A DNA stretch of 64,000 bases from NCBI GenBank assembly GCA_021234155.1, contig JAJEKV010000056.1, positions 4,941,184 through 5,005,183 on the forward strand, read 5' to 3'. Shown piece after piece: positions 1 through 13,700 of this stretch (position 1 is its first letter; every line of letters begins with the position of its first letter). Source of the stretch: Isoetes taiwanensis. Lineage: Eukaryota > Streptophyta > Lycopodiopsida > Isoetales > Isoetaceae. The translations under genes and the position numbers were made by a program. Below the pieces are notes generated by a model that did no database searches, was not told the origin of the DNA, and saw nothing but the letters and a program-made list of their open reading frames with translations.

Positions 1-371
1 CCATGTGATTTACATAATTACCTAATTGTATGAATTAGCACATTATCATAGCATATAATACAAGAGATTATATTTACTCTAAGCTTTACAATATTTGCAT
101 TAATTTGGAAGAATATTTATTGTTATCTCATTTCAACAATGTTATTTGATGGCTTAATGAATGGTGCATTTTTCAGCATAATTGATTATCATAGCCGATC
201 TACATTTGACCTCGGTAATAAGATTTTTATAAAGGTCGATGGCTAAACCTCGATGTCTTAATTTTTATAAAGGTCGATGACTAATTGAACATAGGTGAAT
301 AAGGCTGTCCATCACTACATGTTCAATATATATATTGATTAGTTGGAAAAGAGGCTAAGTGTCTCTCTAGA
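1..371. other. AT-rich sequence with no recognised gene
   Basis: No coding frame or known motif was found. A short motif containing aaggtcgatg and ctaa occurs twice near 232-285. A purine tract near 345-356 lies about 20 bases before the LTR-like block and could be a polypurine tract, but this is not established. Confidence 0.4.
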
Positions 372-1812
372 TGTGGCGTCCCCTACTCCTTTATCACGGT
401 GCGCTCATCATTATACAAGCGAGTTCATCCGTAAGCACCAGCTCCGCGCTGATACAAGGCCCTCCACACATCCTTTGCAATCCCGGTGGGAAGAATGAAG
501 GTGTCATTTACCCTGTCTCCTCGGGCCTACCCCAGGCGTAAACATATGTAAGTACATATACATCAAAGCACATCATGACCATCTCGGATGGCTCACCACC
601 TCTGCATAGACAAGATCAGCACAATACAAAGGAAGTTCCTGCAAGGCTCACACACAGGGATAGACTGACAGCTTGGGCCTCCGAGTTCATTGCGGGCCGA
701 GAATCCCTTCGGCAATGGATTGGTGGCATAAGAACATGGCATTGGGTTATCCACTCCATCCGCCCTCATGCACACTTTCGGTAGGTTGAAAGTGTTGGGA
801 CGTGGCCAGCACGCGCCGGGTGCACTAGCCAAAGGCTATTCTGGGTTATCTCCCGATCCCGATGGGGCGGTAGGGACCCACTTTCCCTCCGGAGATCTAC
901 ATCGCGACCCAGGTGACTGAGAGAACCCAACGCCCTTATTAGAGCTTAACCTTCGGAAGGGTGAACTCCCGCCTGAATTTGAGCCATGCCTTACCCACAC
1001 TCACGATGGCAAGCCATTAGACCTGTCCACACTCGATCCCGGTAGGCCCTTACACACACACGGTCGGTCGAAGTCGGTACGAACCTCATTCTAAGCCCGA
1101 TCAAGCCCTTCACCCCTGACGGTGGGGTTCTGAGGCCAAAATCTAGTATTACCAGAGGGACTATCTGGGAGCATCATCTGCCTAGCTTCAAGTCTCTCCA
1201 ATGGGTGAGTTCACACAGAATTCATCCGTCCATCACATCATTCAAAAAGCAGAACTAAGAATAAGAACAGTATCATACATATAGTTAAGGTTCTTTAGTT
1301 AGAAGTCAATCTCGAGACACATTTGGCTACTAGGGGTGATTTAATACCAGGCCAAACCTCTTTGGTTGAGAGGCTGGAGTGGGTTTAAGGCTATTCCAAT
1401 CGACTAAATACGATCCTGGTTCACTCCTCTCGATCAAAGGTGTCCATGTCTACATTACCTTGAAATCTGCGGTCGGGAGGGCGATCGACAGGCAGGTATG
1501 GACGAGATGCGTGGGGAGTTGTTGACTCTCGGTGAATCGGGCTGGCGGCGGAATGTCTGTCAGGGCGGGGAGGTTAGGGTTTGGGTGCCTTATGTAGGCT
1601 ACTCGATTAGGTTAGGGTTTCCATGACCCTTGGTCTACCTTTAATGGGTTAAAGGTCTAAAGTGCGTCCATTGCCCACAGGAGTGTCACGCTTTCGTACT
1701 AAGGGCCCCTAGGGGCGACCTTGGGTGCGATAAAGCTGCGTCGGTTGGGCGGCGTGTCGCGGCGTGGCGGTCGCGATATATCTTGAGACGGTATATCGTC
1801 TTGGGCGTCACA
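372..1812 (+). repeat. LTR-like block, possibly a solo LTR of a Ty3/gypsy-type element
   Basis: The block is clearly richer in G and C than its surroundings. It starts with TGTGGCGTCCCC and ends with GGGCGTCACA, so its ends form a short imperfect inverted repeat of the TG...CA type found in plant LTRs. It has no coding frame longer than about 80 codons. A length of about 1.44 kb is plausible for a plant gypsy LTR. No convincing 5-bp target duplication is visible, no primer binding site follows the right end, and no partner LTR was found in the window. A solo LTR or one end of a decayed element is therefore inferred. Two short TTAGGGTTT strings near 1573 and 1612 lie inside it. Confidence 0.45.
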
Positions 1813-2644
1813 CTGGGGTACATGATGCCGGGTTGCGAGTTGCGTTACTCGGTGAAACTCCCAAGCGATATATACTTTTGTTGTTATGGTTTAAAGCTCA
1901 TTCAAATAAGCTTCCGTGAAGTAATTTACCAATTATTACTTTTGTCTGAAATGTACATAATTGAATAGCTTTCCTTAATGTGTATCTATATTTGGTAGAA
2001 GTATTCTCTGATCATGATTTTGGGATTCGAGGTTAAAGTTAAAATTTTGGATTTTGAATTTATTGGGGTTTCTTAACTTCAAGTTTGGGTTTTGGGGTTT
2101 ATGCTTTACATTTCATGAAGCATGATTTATCATCACACACTTGCCGCCGATCATTATTTATTTCACGAATGGTGAATACCACCATTTCTCCCACAAAATT
2201 GACAACATAAGAAATAGTAATAGATCACCAACATGCATCTACATTTGTCACCTTGGATAATGTGTTGTGATTAGAGTCCTCATGAAACGTGTACTTATTG
2301 ACGAACTAGCACCCAAACAATGGTTTTAGGATTTGTATGTTTAGATCGCGGTATCCGGTTATCTGCTCGAATGGAATTTACATATATTTAAAAGATGGAA
2401 CAATTACAGCAGTACGACACCACGTTCTATTTCTCTATTAAATAAATATTTGACTTTCCTGAATCTCTCAAACCATATATTAACACTTGACACTCCAATA
2501 CATATAAAGATGGATTACACACTTTACAACCTACAAAGCGTGATACACTAACCATTCCACATGTCACAACTAATGCGACATTGCAGCTGCGTTCAGTGGT
2601 TTTGGTTTTGGCGGTTGCTTAACCATCAATGGATGTGAGGACAT

Positions 2645-3365
2645 CTCTCGATTCTCGAAGAGCACCTTTTTGCAAGTGTACCTTTCAAATATTACAAGCA
2701 CCTTTCAACTGCTTCAAGTCCTTGTTCTCCACTTGACCAGCCGAGGCTTTGCTTGAGAAAATTCTAAGTGATAATCATCCTACAAATGCCAAAGCTGACC
2801 CTACAAACAAAGGCAACTAGTTGCCCACTTCATTACTACATGCCTACCGAGGCCTCGGACTTCCTTTGCAGAACATGGCGACCAGAGCAACATAGCAGCA
2901 CCCTACGGACAATATATAAAGCGAGACTACCTTAAACAACCTAAAGCTCATGCTAAAACATCTACCAACCCTATAACAACCCTATCTACTCTATTGCCTT
3001 ACTCGTTACTGCGGACATGAAGCAACATCTGTAAGACCTACACTGGCAACAATCATTTAGGCTGAAAGCCACTAAATAGAACCTGAGGCCAGAGATTTAT
3101 CCTACAGCAAATATTGTACTTCATGTTTTGCATAGCATCAAACCTTGCAACTCAAACAAATGCAAGATAGAGCACCCTAGCCTAGAGTGAGATAAAGAAA
3201 GAAACATTCTAGCAACATCACATTTTCAGTTTCATTTTCATTTCAATGCTTTTCGCTAAAGGCATTTTGATGTGCCTTCGAATATGCAAGCACTTTCAAC
3301 TTCTTCAAGTCTTTGTTCTCGAGCGGCCAGGGGCAATCGAGAGATTCTAAAGTGACAATCAGCTA
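2645..3365. repeat. Pair of diverged direct repeats, about 120 bp, 0.6 kb apart
   Basis: The segment near 2660-2785 is repeated near 3260-3365. Both contain gcaag, cactttcaac or cacctttcaac, ttcaagtc and ttgttctc, followed by a purine-rich stretch and attctaa-gtga-aatca. The intervening 500 bases are unassigned. Confidence 0.45.
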
Positions 3366-4369
3366 ACGAGATTATTCACAAGAGTTTGGGCATGTTACCA
3401 TATGAAATATGGTTTGTTGAGTTTTTTGAAACATGAGACACTAGCTATAACTGGATAAATGCCTTCTCTGAGGGCATTGGGTAGCCCTTGAGCACGAAGT
3501 AAAGACTCAAATTCTTTGATAGTCTCTCATTTGGACATAGATTGACATAAATGTAAATTGTTTTCATTTGAATGCACTTCACCTTGTAGCAAAGTTCACG
3601 CTTTTGAAATAAAAATGAAATATGGACTTTCTTTGGGTTCCTTACCCCATTACCAATGCTTGATGCTTTTCATATGGCATTTCGGCTTCCTTAGGTCATT
3701 CGGCCAGCGAAATCCAAGCTGCTGCCAGATTACCGCGTGCGGGCGCTGCAAAGAAACGCCTTTGCCACGGCCAGTCCTCCGGAGTTCAGGCGCCGCCGAC
3801 TCAAGCAAAAGGCATGGACGCGATTAACAGAGGTGCGGGAGGAAGCGGTCGGGTAAGCAATGATCTGTTGTGCAATGCTGACAATCGAATGGTGGGATAG
3901 CATATTAATTTAGCCTTGGCACCTTATGAATTCACACGGAAATTACCTGAAGCCCTAACAAAGGAACCTACCTATGTGTTTAGATAGATAGATTAGATGT
4001 TATGCATGTTTGAGTTCTATGGTGATGATGTTCTATATATTCTATACACTCTGTGTGTGGGAAGGGTAGAGACCCTGAAAACTTGATTAGTTGATGTATC
4101 TAGATAGCCTCATTAATTGCCAATTAAGCTACGGTGTGCAAAAAAGCCTACTAGGGATCCTAGCGGGCTGAGCTAATAGCTTGCCCTTTGCGTGTGGGCA
4201 AGGCATGGGCTGGGCTTACCTGCCTCTAGGGTGTCGGTCGGTTATAGCGTCGGAAGGATATTTTTGTGTCTTTTGAGAATTGAAAATAGTGTTCTGTAGT
4301 TAATAGCAACACTTATGGATTGCAGTTATTTCCTGCTTTGCTAATTAGGCCTTTAATAAAGTTCTATGG

Positions 4370-4640
4370 ATGATGCTATATATCATTCTAACCAATCTAA
4401 TGCTATAGCCCGTTACAAGCGCATGTGCTTATGCATTGTTATGAGTCATAAGTGTTACTTATTGGGTTCAGGCATCATGTACTCCTAACTCTGGTGTGTG
4501 CTATGTGACTCTAGAATGACTATATCATTTTAACAAATCTAGCTATAAGCGCGCGTTATAACTGATGCATGAGCTAATGCATTATGAGTCAGCGGTGCTA
4601 GCATTAGGTTGAGCATGCATGTCATCTAACCCTAGTCTGA
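4370..4640. repeat. Degenerate tandem duplication, period about 133 bp
   Basis: Two adjacent units share, in order, atgactatat or gatgctatat, catt-taac-aatcta, gctata, gcgc, gcattgttatgagtca or gcattatgagtca, and cctaactctg or ccctagtctg. The copies differ by many small indels. No coding potential was seen. Confidence 0.45.
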
Positions 4641-7600
4641 CCTTACCATTGGTACTATATGATATTATTACTAATTTTGACACTAATAAACACTTATCGA
4701 TGGTTTCTAATTAGAGCTACCAGCGACTATGTTTGATGCTATTATTGACTCTAAATCTAACCCTATGTCATTACATTTTCTAGTCCTAACTGCTTACCAT
4801 TGATGCTACATGTGACTCATATTGATCTTTAATTCTGACTCGTCGACACTGTCGTCAAATCCCTAATTCGACTCTACCAGTGACTCTATGTTTTGATGCT
4901 TTTTGTTTGATTCTATGTCAACCTATGTTGACTCTTATGATAGTACTACTCACATCAACATGATTCCAGCTCTTGTATCTCCGGAGTTGATTATCATACT
5001 CTATGTCCAATTCTTGCATCAGCTCTGTAGAGGATGCAATCTAACTAGTCATGCGCGTGCCATTTATTTTAAGCATTTATAAATGATCCCATATGCAAAG
5101 ATACCAGAGCACTTGCCATCTGTCAAGAATCATTTTATGATTGCTCTCTCTAAATTTTGTTCAAGAAAGTCTTCATTTCATACCATCCCATGTGAAAGCT
5201 AGAACAAGATTAACTGAGCTACAAATATACCATAAAGTGTGCATTTGTATTTGTCTCACTATGATTCAAAAGTTCTTAAATGCATAATATCAAATCGGAC
5301 ATGCCAAGCCTCACCTCTTCATTTGTGGCTAGAGCTTTATGCGGAGATGCGGATAAAGGCTCTAATTTTAGGTCGGACCACCACTTTCAAAAACTTGAGG
5401 ATTCCTAGCAGCCCTTTTGGTGTCAATATTCATTGGCATGAATCGAGATCGATTGATCCTTGTTAAAATAACTATAGGCTTTGCTAACTGTATAACCAGA
5501 AGCCATTTATGGCAAAATCCGAAATTGTACGATTGCCTGACCAATTTCGAGAGATGCTATTAAAAGGTGCTTTCACGAGTCATGCTAAGATCTTTGAGGC
5601 CCAGAATCATGATAATTGAAGTCACTCTGAAGATCCACAGTATAAATAATTTCCCTTTTAGACCATTGACGCAAATTTTGATTTATCGTCTGGTACAGCT
5701 CTATATTGACTCATTCAGCAAATTCGGCTAATATTAGCGCCAAATTTTGATTCTATCACGGTGCAGAGTCGACTCTATTAGTGCACATTTTGGCTCTGGT
5801 CGATGCATATTCGACTTTAGTCGATGATCTTGTCGTAGTCTTGCGGCGTTTATGACGAGCGTGAAATTCGATTTAGCGTCGATCATAGTGTTAGTTTAGC
5901 GGTTCTCTTTTATTTTTCATGTCTTGTCTAAGATTATAACTAGGTCTGATGCTAAAAGCCGACTCCTAATAACCCATTTCTCTTGTGGTGTGGGTGATGT
6001 GTAGCCTTCAATGAGGGTTCAAGTCGTAGATGGGCGGTGGCCCACTCTGGCTTTGTGATGGGCATGCACATACCTCACGGAGATGACCCCTCCTGCCTCA
6101 TCGGGGCCCAGGAAGATGAAACCCGATGGCCCCTTGACTATGCACTGGCGGGGCCTACAGTCAGATCCCAAGAATCTTCAGCGGAGGGCGAATGGAGGAC
6201 TATCCAACGACCCATGTTCCTATCGGTAATCCATTGCATGAATTTTATGCGATGACTTGGAGATCAAGCCATCGGGTCCATACCCCTTGGTGAGCTTTGA
6301 GTAGGATCTCCCCTATGATAACACGTTGTTGATATCCTTTAACATGTATACTATAGTGAGCCACCCTTTGAGGCTGTTGTTGTGTATCACGTGTTCATGT
6401 TTATTACGTATTGTAGCTAGAGGCGGTCCAGGAGGCGGAAAGGATGAATGGCGCGTCCATTTTCTTTCCTCGTTGATTCCACGGCAGGGATGATGGAGTG
6501 CTGAGTGGGCGACCCTGTTAGAAGCGGCTAAGCTTTAATCCATGAGGCATGGCCCTGTGTGCCATGGGCGGTGATATCCTACTCATTAGAGGACTCATCC
6601 AGGGTTGGCGATATCCTCACGTTGAGTTATCTTGTGAATCTCTTTTTGTCCCTTTTTGCCTACATTTCAAGACTTGGTAAGCGAGGCCCAGGAGATCACT
6701 GCTACACCCTTTGTTGCATGGCTCCCCATATTTCATGAATATTTATGTGCCTTTGTACAGGACTCATATTGAAGATCAAAGTAAACCAAGGTATAGCCCT
6801 TGCCTCCAACTAGGCACGAGGACCTCGAGATGAAACAAATTGTGTGGAAAAATGGTTTTTGAATGAGTGATGCCTTTGAAATTAAATTAGTGACTTTTAA
6901 GGATCCAACTCTGTCAAGCGAGGAGAATACACGGGGTGTAGTTAAAGCTACTTTCTGCTAAATCTTGCCGTGGGGTTTCGTGAAAGCTCTAATCAAAGAT
7001 CCTTCCACTTGCCATCACTATCATAGCAAACCCTAGGCAAATAATTGACAAATCCACTTACACAAGATGTAGTTGTGGTAGCCCATATTTTCTATATCAC
7101 GGCTTCAGAATTAGAGATTGATTGACACATCTACAATACATAAGTCACAAGTCATCTGTGCAGCACATGTGCTTCATAATATCTAGAGTTCATGAGAGCT
7201 ACCTCTACATGTTTTGATATCGTTAGTATAAACACCTTGCTATTTTTAATGTGAGCACATGTCCAGCGCTGTCAGAAGGCGTTGATATATATGGATATAA
7301 TAGACCACAATTCTTGGTATTTTACAGCACAAATGGATTGTATACATCTGTGGGATCTATACTATCCCTGTTTGGAAAGAGCAATTTATTAGGAGCAGCG
7401 TGGCGCTTTTCATACTTGTGATTAAGCTCGATCGACTTGTAGGTTTATGTCTTATCTTCTTGATGTGTGTATTCTTAGCCATTTAAGGGCTCAAATCGGG
7501 TATCTTGAGACATGCTTAAGTTGCAGCAGTGAAATATACTTTTGGGTTGCGATTGGACACGGTGTGTATGCAAATGTCTTATGATAATGATCTCCATGAT

Positions 7601-8946
7601 GAGAAAGATGGCAAAGGTGAGCTTAACTTTATCGATTAGAAGGGTAAATTAGAAATAAAACAAGGACTAAACATATGAAGAATCAATTGAAAGAGGTGCG
7701 ACCAAACTACACCAACGGACTTAGATACTAGAATCCTTGTTGTAGAAGTTCAATTTTATGACAATTCATTGACCAATTTAAGCTTGCTTCTTTAATTCCA
7801 CGCCCAACATCAAACTCTTTAATCCCAAGCACGCCATTTGGAGTTTCTTCTACTTCTAATGTAATTTACACATAGAAGAGAGATCAACCTAAACTAAGAA
7901 CCCGATTTTTAGCCGGCGATGTAGGCGAAAGTATTTTGTCTAACTATCATGCAAAACTTGTTTAGCAAATGAAGATAATTTTTGCTAGTAGGATGCAAGG
8001 GTGCAAAAGAAAAGCTTACATCTCTACTAATGATGCCCAAATGAGTTTTGATTAAAATCTGCCTTTTCACACTAGAAAATGATCATCAACAACCTTATAT
8101 AAATACATTGAAATCAAGACGCCGCCTGATTGAGGGTGAAATTGGATGCTAGAGATAATTTCCAACTTGCGTTTTCTTTGGATCTACTTGTCCAAAATAG
8201 GATACATAAATTTGGATGCAAGTTGAATAGTTGAGGAGAAGTCTTAGGTTAGGCTAAAAGAACACTAGTTTTCTTAGCCGCAAATTCAGCATGTCATACA
8301 AAGTCCTTTATCATATGATATGTACACATCTAGGTTTTTGTATTCTTGACTTTTGGGCTTTGCCAACCATGGATACTTATCTATTGGGGTTTCAAAGTCA
8401 ATGGAATCATTGATGAATGATATAAGTAGAGAATCATATACTCATGGTATATGAAGATTTTATTCATCTCCATGGTATGCAATTATGGAGAATCTTAACT
8501 TCGACGGATTTGAAATTACATGTGCCAGTGCCAATACAGCCTTGGTTGGGAAATTTTTGCATATAATTGGCAGTGTTCCTACTAGATTTAGGCTAGCCTA
8601 CCAGTTATGAACTCCCTCCACATTTTTACCGGAGGTACCAAGGAAAAACGCCTATTTTTTGGCAGGAAATTTTTATAGTTGTTTTAAACTGTACTGCCAA
8701 ATTTTATTTCACACACAGTAGCTTACAAAGCTTCGGAGGAAATTCTAAACTAAGCAATGCAGCTATGAAGGACAAGTGAGCTGGATTGCTCCAGATTAAA
8801 GTGTAATGTCAATGGTGAGTGCAATGAAGGCTGGCCATTTGGCTTATGTATGATGAGATGGATCTGGTATCTTCCTAGATTGTACCAGCATATGCCACGA
8901 GTTCCAAAAAAATGTCTCTGAGTATACGTATAGAGCGGAAGAATGC

Positions 8947-9040
8947 GTATATACAAACGTAAGCAAAGGATATGTGAAGGATATGCGAGATTCCGAAATT
9001 GTCAACACCGTGTTCAAGGGGTTAGACTAATCCTATAAAT
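8947..9040 (+). promoter_or_regulatory. Putative phosphate-starvation promoter of PHT1 copy 1
   Basis: Two octamers fit the P1BS consensus GNATATNC bound by PHR1-type MYB factors: GTATATAC at 8947-8954 and GGATATGC at 8979-8986. A TATA-like TATAAAT lies at 9034-9040, about 48 bases after the second site and about 130 bases before the first conserved PHT1 codons. The same order (two P1BS, TATA box, coding start) is seen upstream of the PHT1 copy at 57.3 kb, although the flanking sequence is not obviously alike. P1BS is short and degenerate, so chance matches are possible; the pairing and spacing are what support the call. Confidence 0.45.
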
Positions 9041-9169
9041 GTTCGCCTTTGATTTTTGAACCAAACAAAGGCTTACAAAATTGTTAGCCTTTGGCTCAAG
9101 GATCGGAGCGATGTCGGCGGTATAATATGCGAGCCCTGCGGATGTGAGATCGAAAGGAGGAGGCCTTCG

Positions 9170-10785
9170 GGTGTGGCAGCCTTGGATCGGGCTAAAACCC
9201 AGCTCTACTGTTTCAATGCCATAATTATAGCCGGAATGGGCTTTCACAGATGCATACGATCTATTTTGCATCGTTTGTAATAGATTGTTGGGTCAGTTGT
9301 ATTATGATGCGGCCACAGGGAAAGCCTGGATCTCTGCCTCCAAATGTATCAGCGGCTGTGAATGGAGTGGTCTGTGCGGCACTCTGGCAGGGCAGCTCTT
9401 CTTCGGATGGCTGGGCGACAAATTGGGCAGAAAAAGGTTTACGGAATCACCCTCATGCTCATGGTCGTCATGTCGATTGCATCTGGCTTATCCTTCGGCC
9501 ATACTGCTAAATCCGTCATGACTACGCTCTGTTTCTTCAGATTTCTGGCGGATTTAGATCGGGGAGATTATCCCCTTTCTGCTGTTATCATGTCAGAATA
9601 TTCTAACACCAAAACCAGGGCTCTTTTGTCGCTGCTGTTTTGCCATGCAGGGGAGTGGAGATTCTAGTCGCTGCAACCATCTCGATTATTGTTTCACGGC
9701 TTTTAAGAACGAATTTCCAAGACCAACTTTTGCCGAAAATGCAGTTCTGTCCACTGCTCCACAGGCTGATGATTTTGCGTGGAGAATTATTTTTCATGGT
9801 TGGGGCAATTCCACGGCAGCTCTGACGTTCTACTGGCGAATGAGGATGCCTGAAACAGCCAGATACACTGCTCTCGTTGAGGCAACATACGAAGCCACTA
9901 CGAACATGGCCAGGGTCATGACCGTAGAGCTGCAGCCAGAAACCCCTGATAAAGAGGCTGAAAGAGAACAATATGGGTTATTTAGCTGGGAGTTTGCAAG
10001 GAGACATGGAATTCAGCTCATAGGCACTGCAACAACTTGGTTCTTTCTGGATATTGCATTTTACAGTCAAAATTTGTTCCAGAAAGATGTAGCACGACTG
10101 CTGTAGGCTGGCTTCCACCTGCAAAACCATGAGTGCTTTAACGGAATTGTATAGAGTAGCTAGAGCTCAGGCTTGATTGCCCTCTGTGCACAGTTCAGGT
10201 TATTTTTCGTTCACAATTTGCATTTGGTAGACAGGGTGGAAGAAAACCCATCCCGGCTGCTCCGGATTTTTTCTTCATGACTGCCTTCATGCTGGCAATT
10301 TCTATTCCATATTACTCTCTCAGAGGTACTAAATGCAGCAGCAAAGGTTGGTGCGGCGGGCATCATACAACATTTCTCGTATTATATGCCTTCACTTTCT
10401 TCTTCGCTAATTTTGGGCCCAATGCTACCACTTTCATCATTCGGCAAGAACTCTTCCCTGCCAGGCTCAGATCCACATGCCATGGTATTTCTGCAGCTTC
10501 CGGCAAGGCTGGTGCCATGGTTGGAGCCTTTAGTTTCTGTATGCTGCCCAAAGCAGCCATAAAGCTGATACCGATCAGGTTATCCGACTGGAATTGGTTG
10601 CAGAAATCTCTGTTCTTGCCGCTACAAATGCTATTGGGTTCTTGTTCACTCTTCCTCTTCCAGAGACCAACGGAAGGTCTTTAGAAGATCTTTCCGGCGA
10701 GGACGAATTTCAGCAGACACGCAAGGAGCCTGAGCAGTTGACGACATATAGAAACCAAAACTCAAAGGACACTTCAAATAAATAA
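9170..10785 (+). pseudogene. PHT1: PHT1-family H+/phosphate symporter, frame-broken copy 1
   Basis: PHT1 proteins are 12-helix plasma-membrane transporters of the major facilitator superfamily that import phosphate with protons. Family sequence is readable in order across several frames: AALDRAKTQLY near 9175, IIIAGMGF and TDAYDLFCI near 9225-9270, [13 protein letters not shown] near 9390, [19 protein letters not shown] near 9470-9530, a damaged signature ending [19 protein letters not shown] near 9563-9620, FYWRMRMPETARYTALV near 9830, EFARRHGIQLIGTATTWFFL near 9990, [12 protein letters not shown] near 10400, [20 protein letters not shown] near 10455-10515, and the C-terminal [16 protein letters not shown] near 10655-10700 before a stop at 10785. 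The length matches the family's roughly 520-540 residues, and no intron is evident. Many small indels break the frame, and the segment after helix 7 (10110-10270) is worst. No clean start codon is visible. It is a pseudogene, or an intact gene spoiled by sequencing indels. Confidence 0.9.
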
Positions 10786-10789
10786 TGGA

Positions 10790-13700
10790 GTCCATTCCAA
10801 GCTTTTTCATTTCATTGTCTTCTTCTTCGGCTACCTAACATATTCTCAAAGTCCAACGGGCTAGATTACACCTTCTCAACCTGTCTAATATTGTGATTTG
10901 AATTATGGTTCCCTGTGATTAGTGGCGTTAATATGCGCTTCACTGAGAGTGTATGTATCCTAGTGCATTCTTTATTCACAAATAAACTGACAAATGACAA
11001 CCCTAATAAGATTCTTTGCATTGTGTTGAAGCTTCTTGCCTCCTTACCATACACTATTGGAATGATGTAGAAAGAATAGCCACTTGGTTGAGATTCGACC
11101 ATATTATATCATAAAGGTGTAATTTTTTCAATTGTGATATTATCGTTCCATATATAAAGCAGTATCATTTCCTTCTTAAGAAATAGGAGGTATTTTTTTT
11201 CTGGGCTGAGAGCAACCTAAGCGCTTGACACGTACATTTTCTCTCCTTTTCTAAAACCTTAAACGACAAAATGTGGATGGTCGACACGATTCACGTCAAT
11301 CAGGAATCTCACGGTAACTAGAAGAATAATCGTGTGCTCGCAAAGCTCCGATGAAGAATGCCAACAGAATTCATCAGGCTTTTGTTACTTCGAGTGGGAG
11401 GCAGAGGTGGAGGCCACGAAACGTCTTGACAAACTAGCCCGTAGATTTATTGAGCGAGGATCACGAGGAATCGACCTCTTGCGAGATATTGAAGGATCAC
11501 GGGGATCGGCCTGCTGCGGGGATGTAAGTTGAAGTAGTAAAAGGCGACAATGCGACATCCTTAGCCCCAAAACTTTTGGCCTTGCAAGAATCGAGGGGAT
11601 GCAAAGAGAGCTGAACAAATGATGTTCTTGTGAGGGCAGCATTTATGGCGAGATATGGAGATCTCCTACGAGAACAAGAGAATAAAATTTTTAGGTATGG
11701 CAAAAGAATGTGTCTTTTGGTGCCTCGGATTTTATACCAAAGAAGATTTGGGTCTTTTATTTTCTTAAGGAGGTCTGGCTTGCAAAGGCGGTAGGGCTTC
11801 GTTTTGGAGAGAGGTCACAAGCTCGTGATTTCCTTACACAAATGTGGCCGGAAATGGATGATGTGATTTTAAAATCCTTCAAGGATCAATCCATTCTTCT
11901 GACTACCTTTATTCCTTGGATGCTTGAGAAGGCTTTGGGTTTAAAAAGCTAAAATTAGGAAGTGTTAGGAAAACTTAGTTGAGTGATTCAAGGCGTGAAA
12001 GAAGACCATGGGGCGGTCCGGGCGATTGTAATATGCCATATCTTCAAGAAGTTTAGTGCGGTAGAAATGATGGATATGAGTAAGTATCGAGCTTGGATAA
12101 TATGGGCATAATCGACCTTAGATAGAATTAAACTCTAGGCTTCATCAAAACTCTTGACAAAGAGCGCATTTGAGAATAGCGAGGAAGGTATATGCCTATA
12201 TTATTTTGTCGGAGACATCTTGCCCTTGCCCTGAAATTAAACTCTTGTGAGCAGAAGTGAGCTCTAATTTGTGTGTCTGAGACCCTTTGCCTTTTAGCTT
12301 ACCATGTCCCTTTCTTTCTGCTTAGGTTCTAGTAGCCTTAACATTTTGTGTCAAATTTTTAAAACTTTCTTGCCATATGGAAGCTCACTTTCATGTTTTC
12401 GAGATGTATCATGCCTGTTTGTCTTCTTAGACGGCGTTATGTGATGGACAAGTGATGAGTTTTATTTGCTTTCTACATCGGTAGGCCGATCTTTTGATAG
12501 TTTATTCTTGGGAAGTGGCAGGTCATGTAGAAGAAGACATGTTTCATTGGCAAAGCTACCATTATGGGACCTTACGATTAGTCCATATCTTGGAGAGATT
12601 TTGTGACTATTCACAGAAATAAATTTGTAACAAAGAAGCATCATAACCATATATTCTTGACAATCTAAAGGTGGCATCATAATAGGTGATCTATGGAATG
12701 GTTGTAATTATTGCTAATTTATCGAAAAGTTTATTTAGCAGTTACTTTTAGGACCAAAGTTTTCCACCCAACATCAACGGTAATGGGGTATTTGTCACGG
12801 ATATTCTCAAGAATCGCGGAGTCACGCATTGACCATCTCAAAGCGTTAGAACATTGCAAAATTTATTTAATTACTTTCCTTCATCTCTTTCTACCTTTTG
12901 TTTTATATGATGAAAACGATCAATCTAAAATTAACGTCATTTGACCTCGAGGTTCTTTTATCCCGATATGCTCACTTCTTCTTGATCCCAATCGATGACC
13001 TACTGGTTCACGAGGTGTTAAGCTCATAAGTATGTACAAAGCCCAGCGAGGCCCAAGTATGAAAGTCTTGCAAAATTGGTCACAAAAGTATGCCATGGGT
13101 TGATGCTTGTGTACCGCGGAGACCTTCAAATAATGCGAGGAAATGGCTTTGGATAAAATATTAGCCATGAACATCTTGTTGCATTAATAATGCAGCCATG
13201 TGATTATAAATATATAGAAGTGTTTTTCATTTTTCTGAGGATATATAGGATCATTTCACGAGGCGTCCTATTTTTCATTTGTCCCTAGTTAATGTTAAGT
13301 TTGCAAATTGATGATGATGATGTATGATGATCAATGAATCAATAACTTTTGCATTGAAGAGAGATTTTCGAGGAAAAATTGAAGTTACGGACCAAATGAC
13401 TAGAATCAGCATAAATTGAAAGAAAGAGCAACTGGATTTATCTTGCTTGATGAGTCCGGTATCTCTTTATATAACTTCCAAACAATATAGAGCGACTTCT
13501 TGTTAAGCATTAGAATAGTTTGTAAGTCGTATCTTACAAGGATTACATTTGTCCCTACATCTTTTGTCAATGAAGGAACATGAAAGATCCTTCCTCACAT
13601 TACACTAAAGATCGATTGGATTTAGGATCACGTGTAATAGTTGCATGTGCTAAAATGTAAGTGGATGCAAATTTGGGAAGGCAATTGTTATTGATCAATG

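Larger units (their letters stand above)
1813..8940. other. Decayed repeat-rich intergenic region
   Basis: No recognisable gene was found in about 7 kb. All frames are short. A GC-richer patch at about 6000-6300 resembles retroelement LTR or untranslated sequence, but no polymerase motif is readable. Loose repetition of gactct and ttgattct phrases occurs at 4700-4960 and 5650-5880. Two clearer internal duplications are listed separately. Confidence 0.4.

Noticed and set aside
575-832. Frames in the GC-rich block near 0.6-0.8 kb
   Set aside because: They fall inside the LTR-like repeat, overlap on opposite strands and lack motifs.
1570-1625. TTAGGGTTT strings resembling plant telomere repeat
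   Set aside because: Only two short, separated copies inside an LTR-like block; too few for an interstitial telomere array.
9056-9280. Frame upstream of PHT1 copy 1 as an N-terminal extension of the transporter
   Set aside because: Only its last part (from AALDRAKTQLY) matches PHT1; the first 40 codons lie in the promoter-to-leader region and do not resemble the family's short N terminus.
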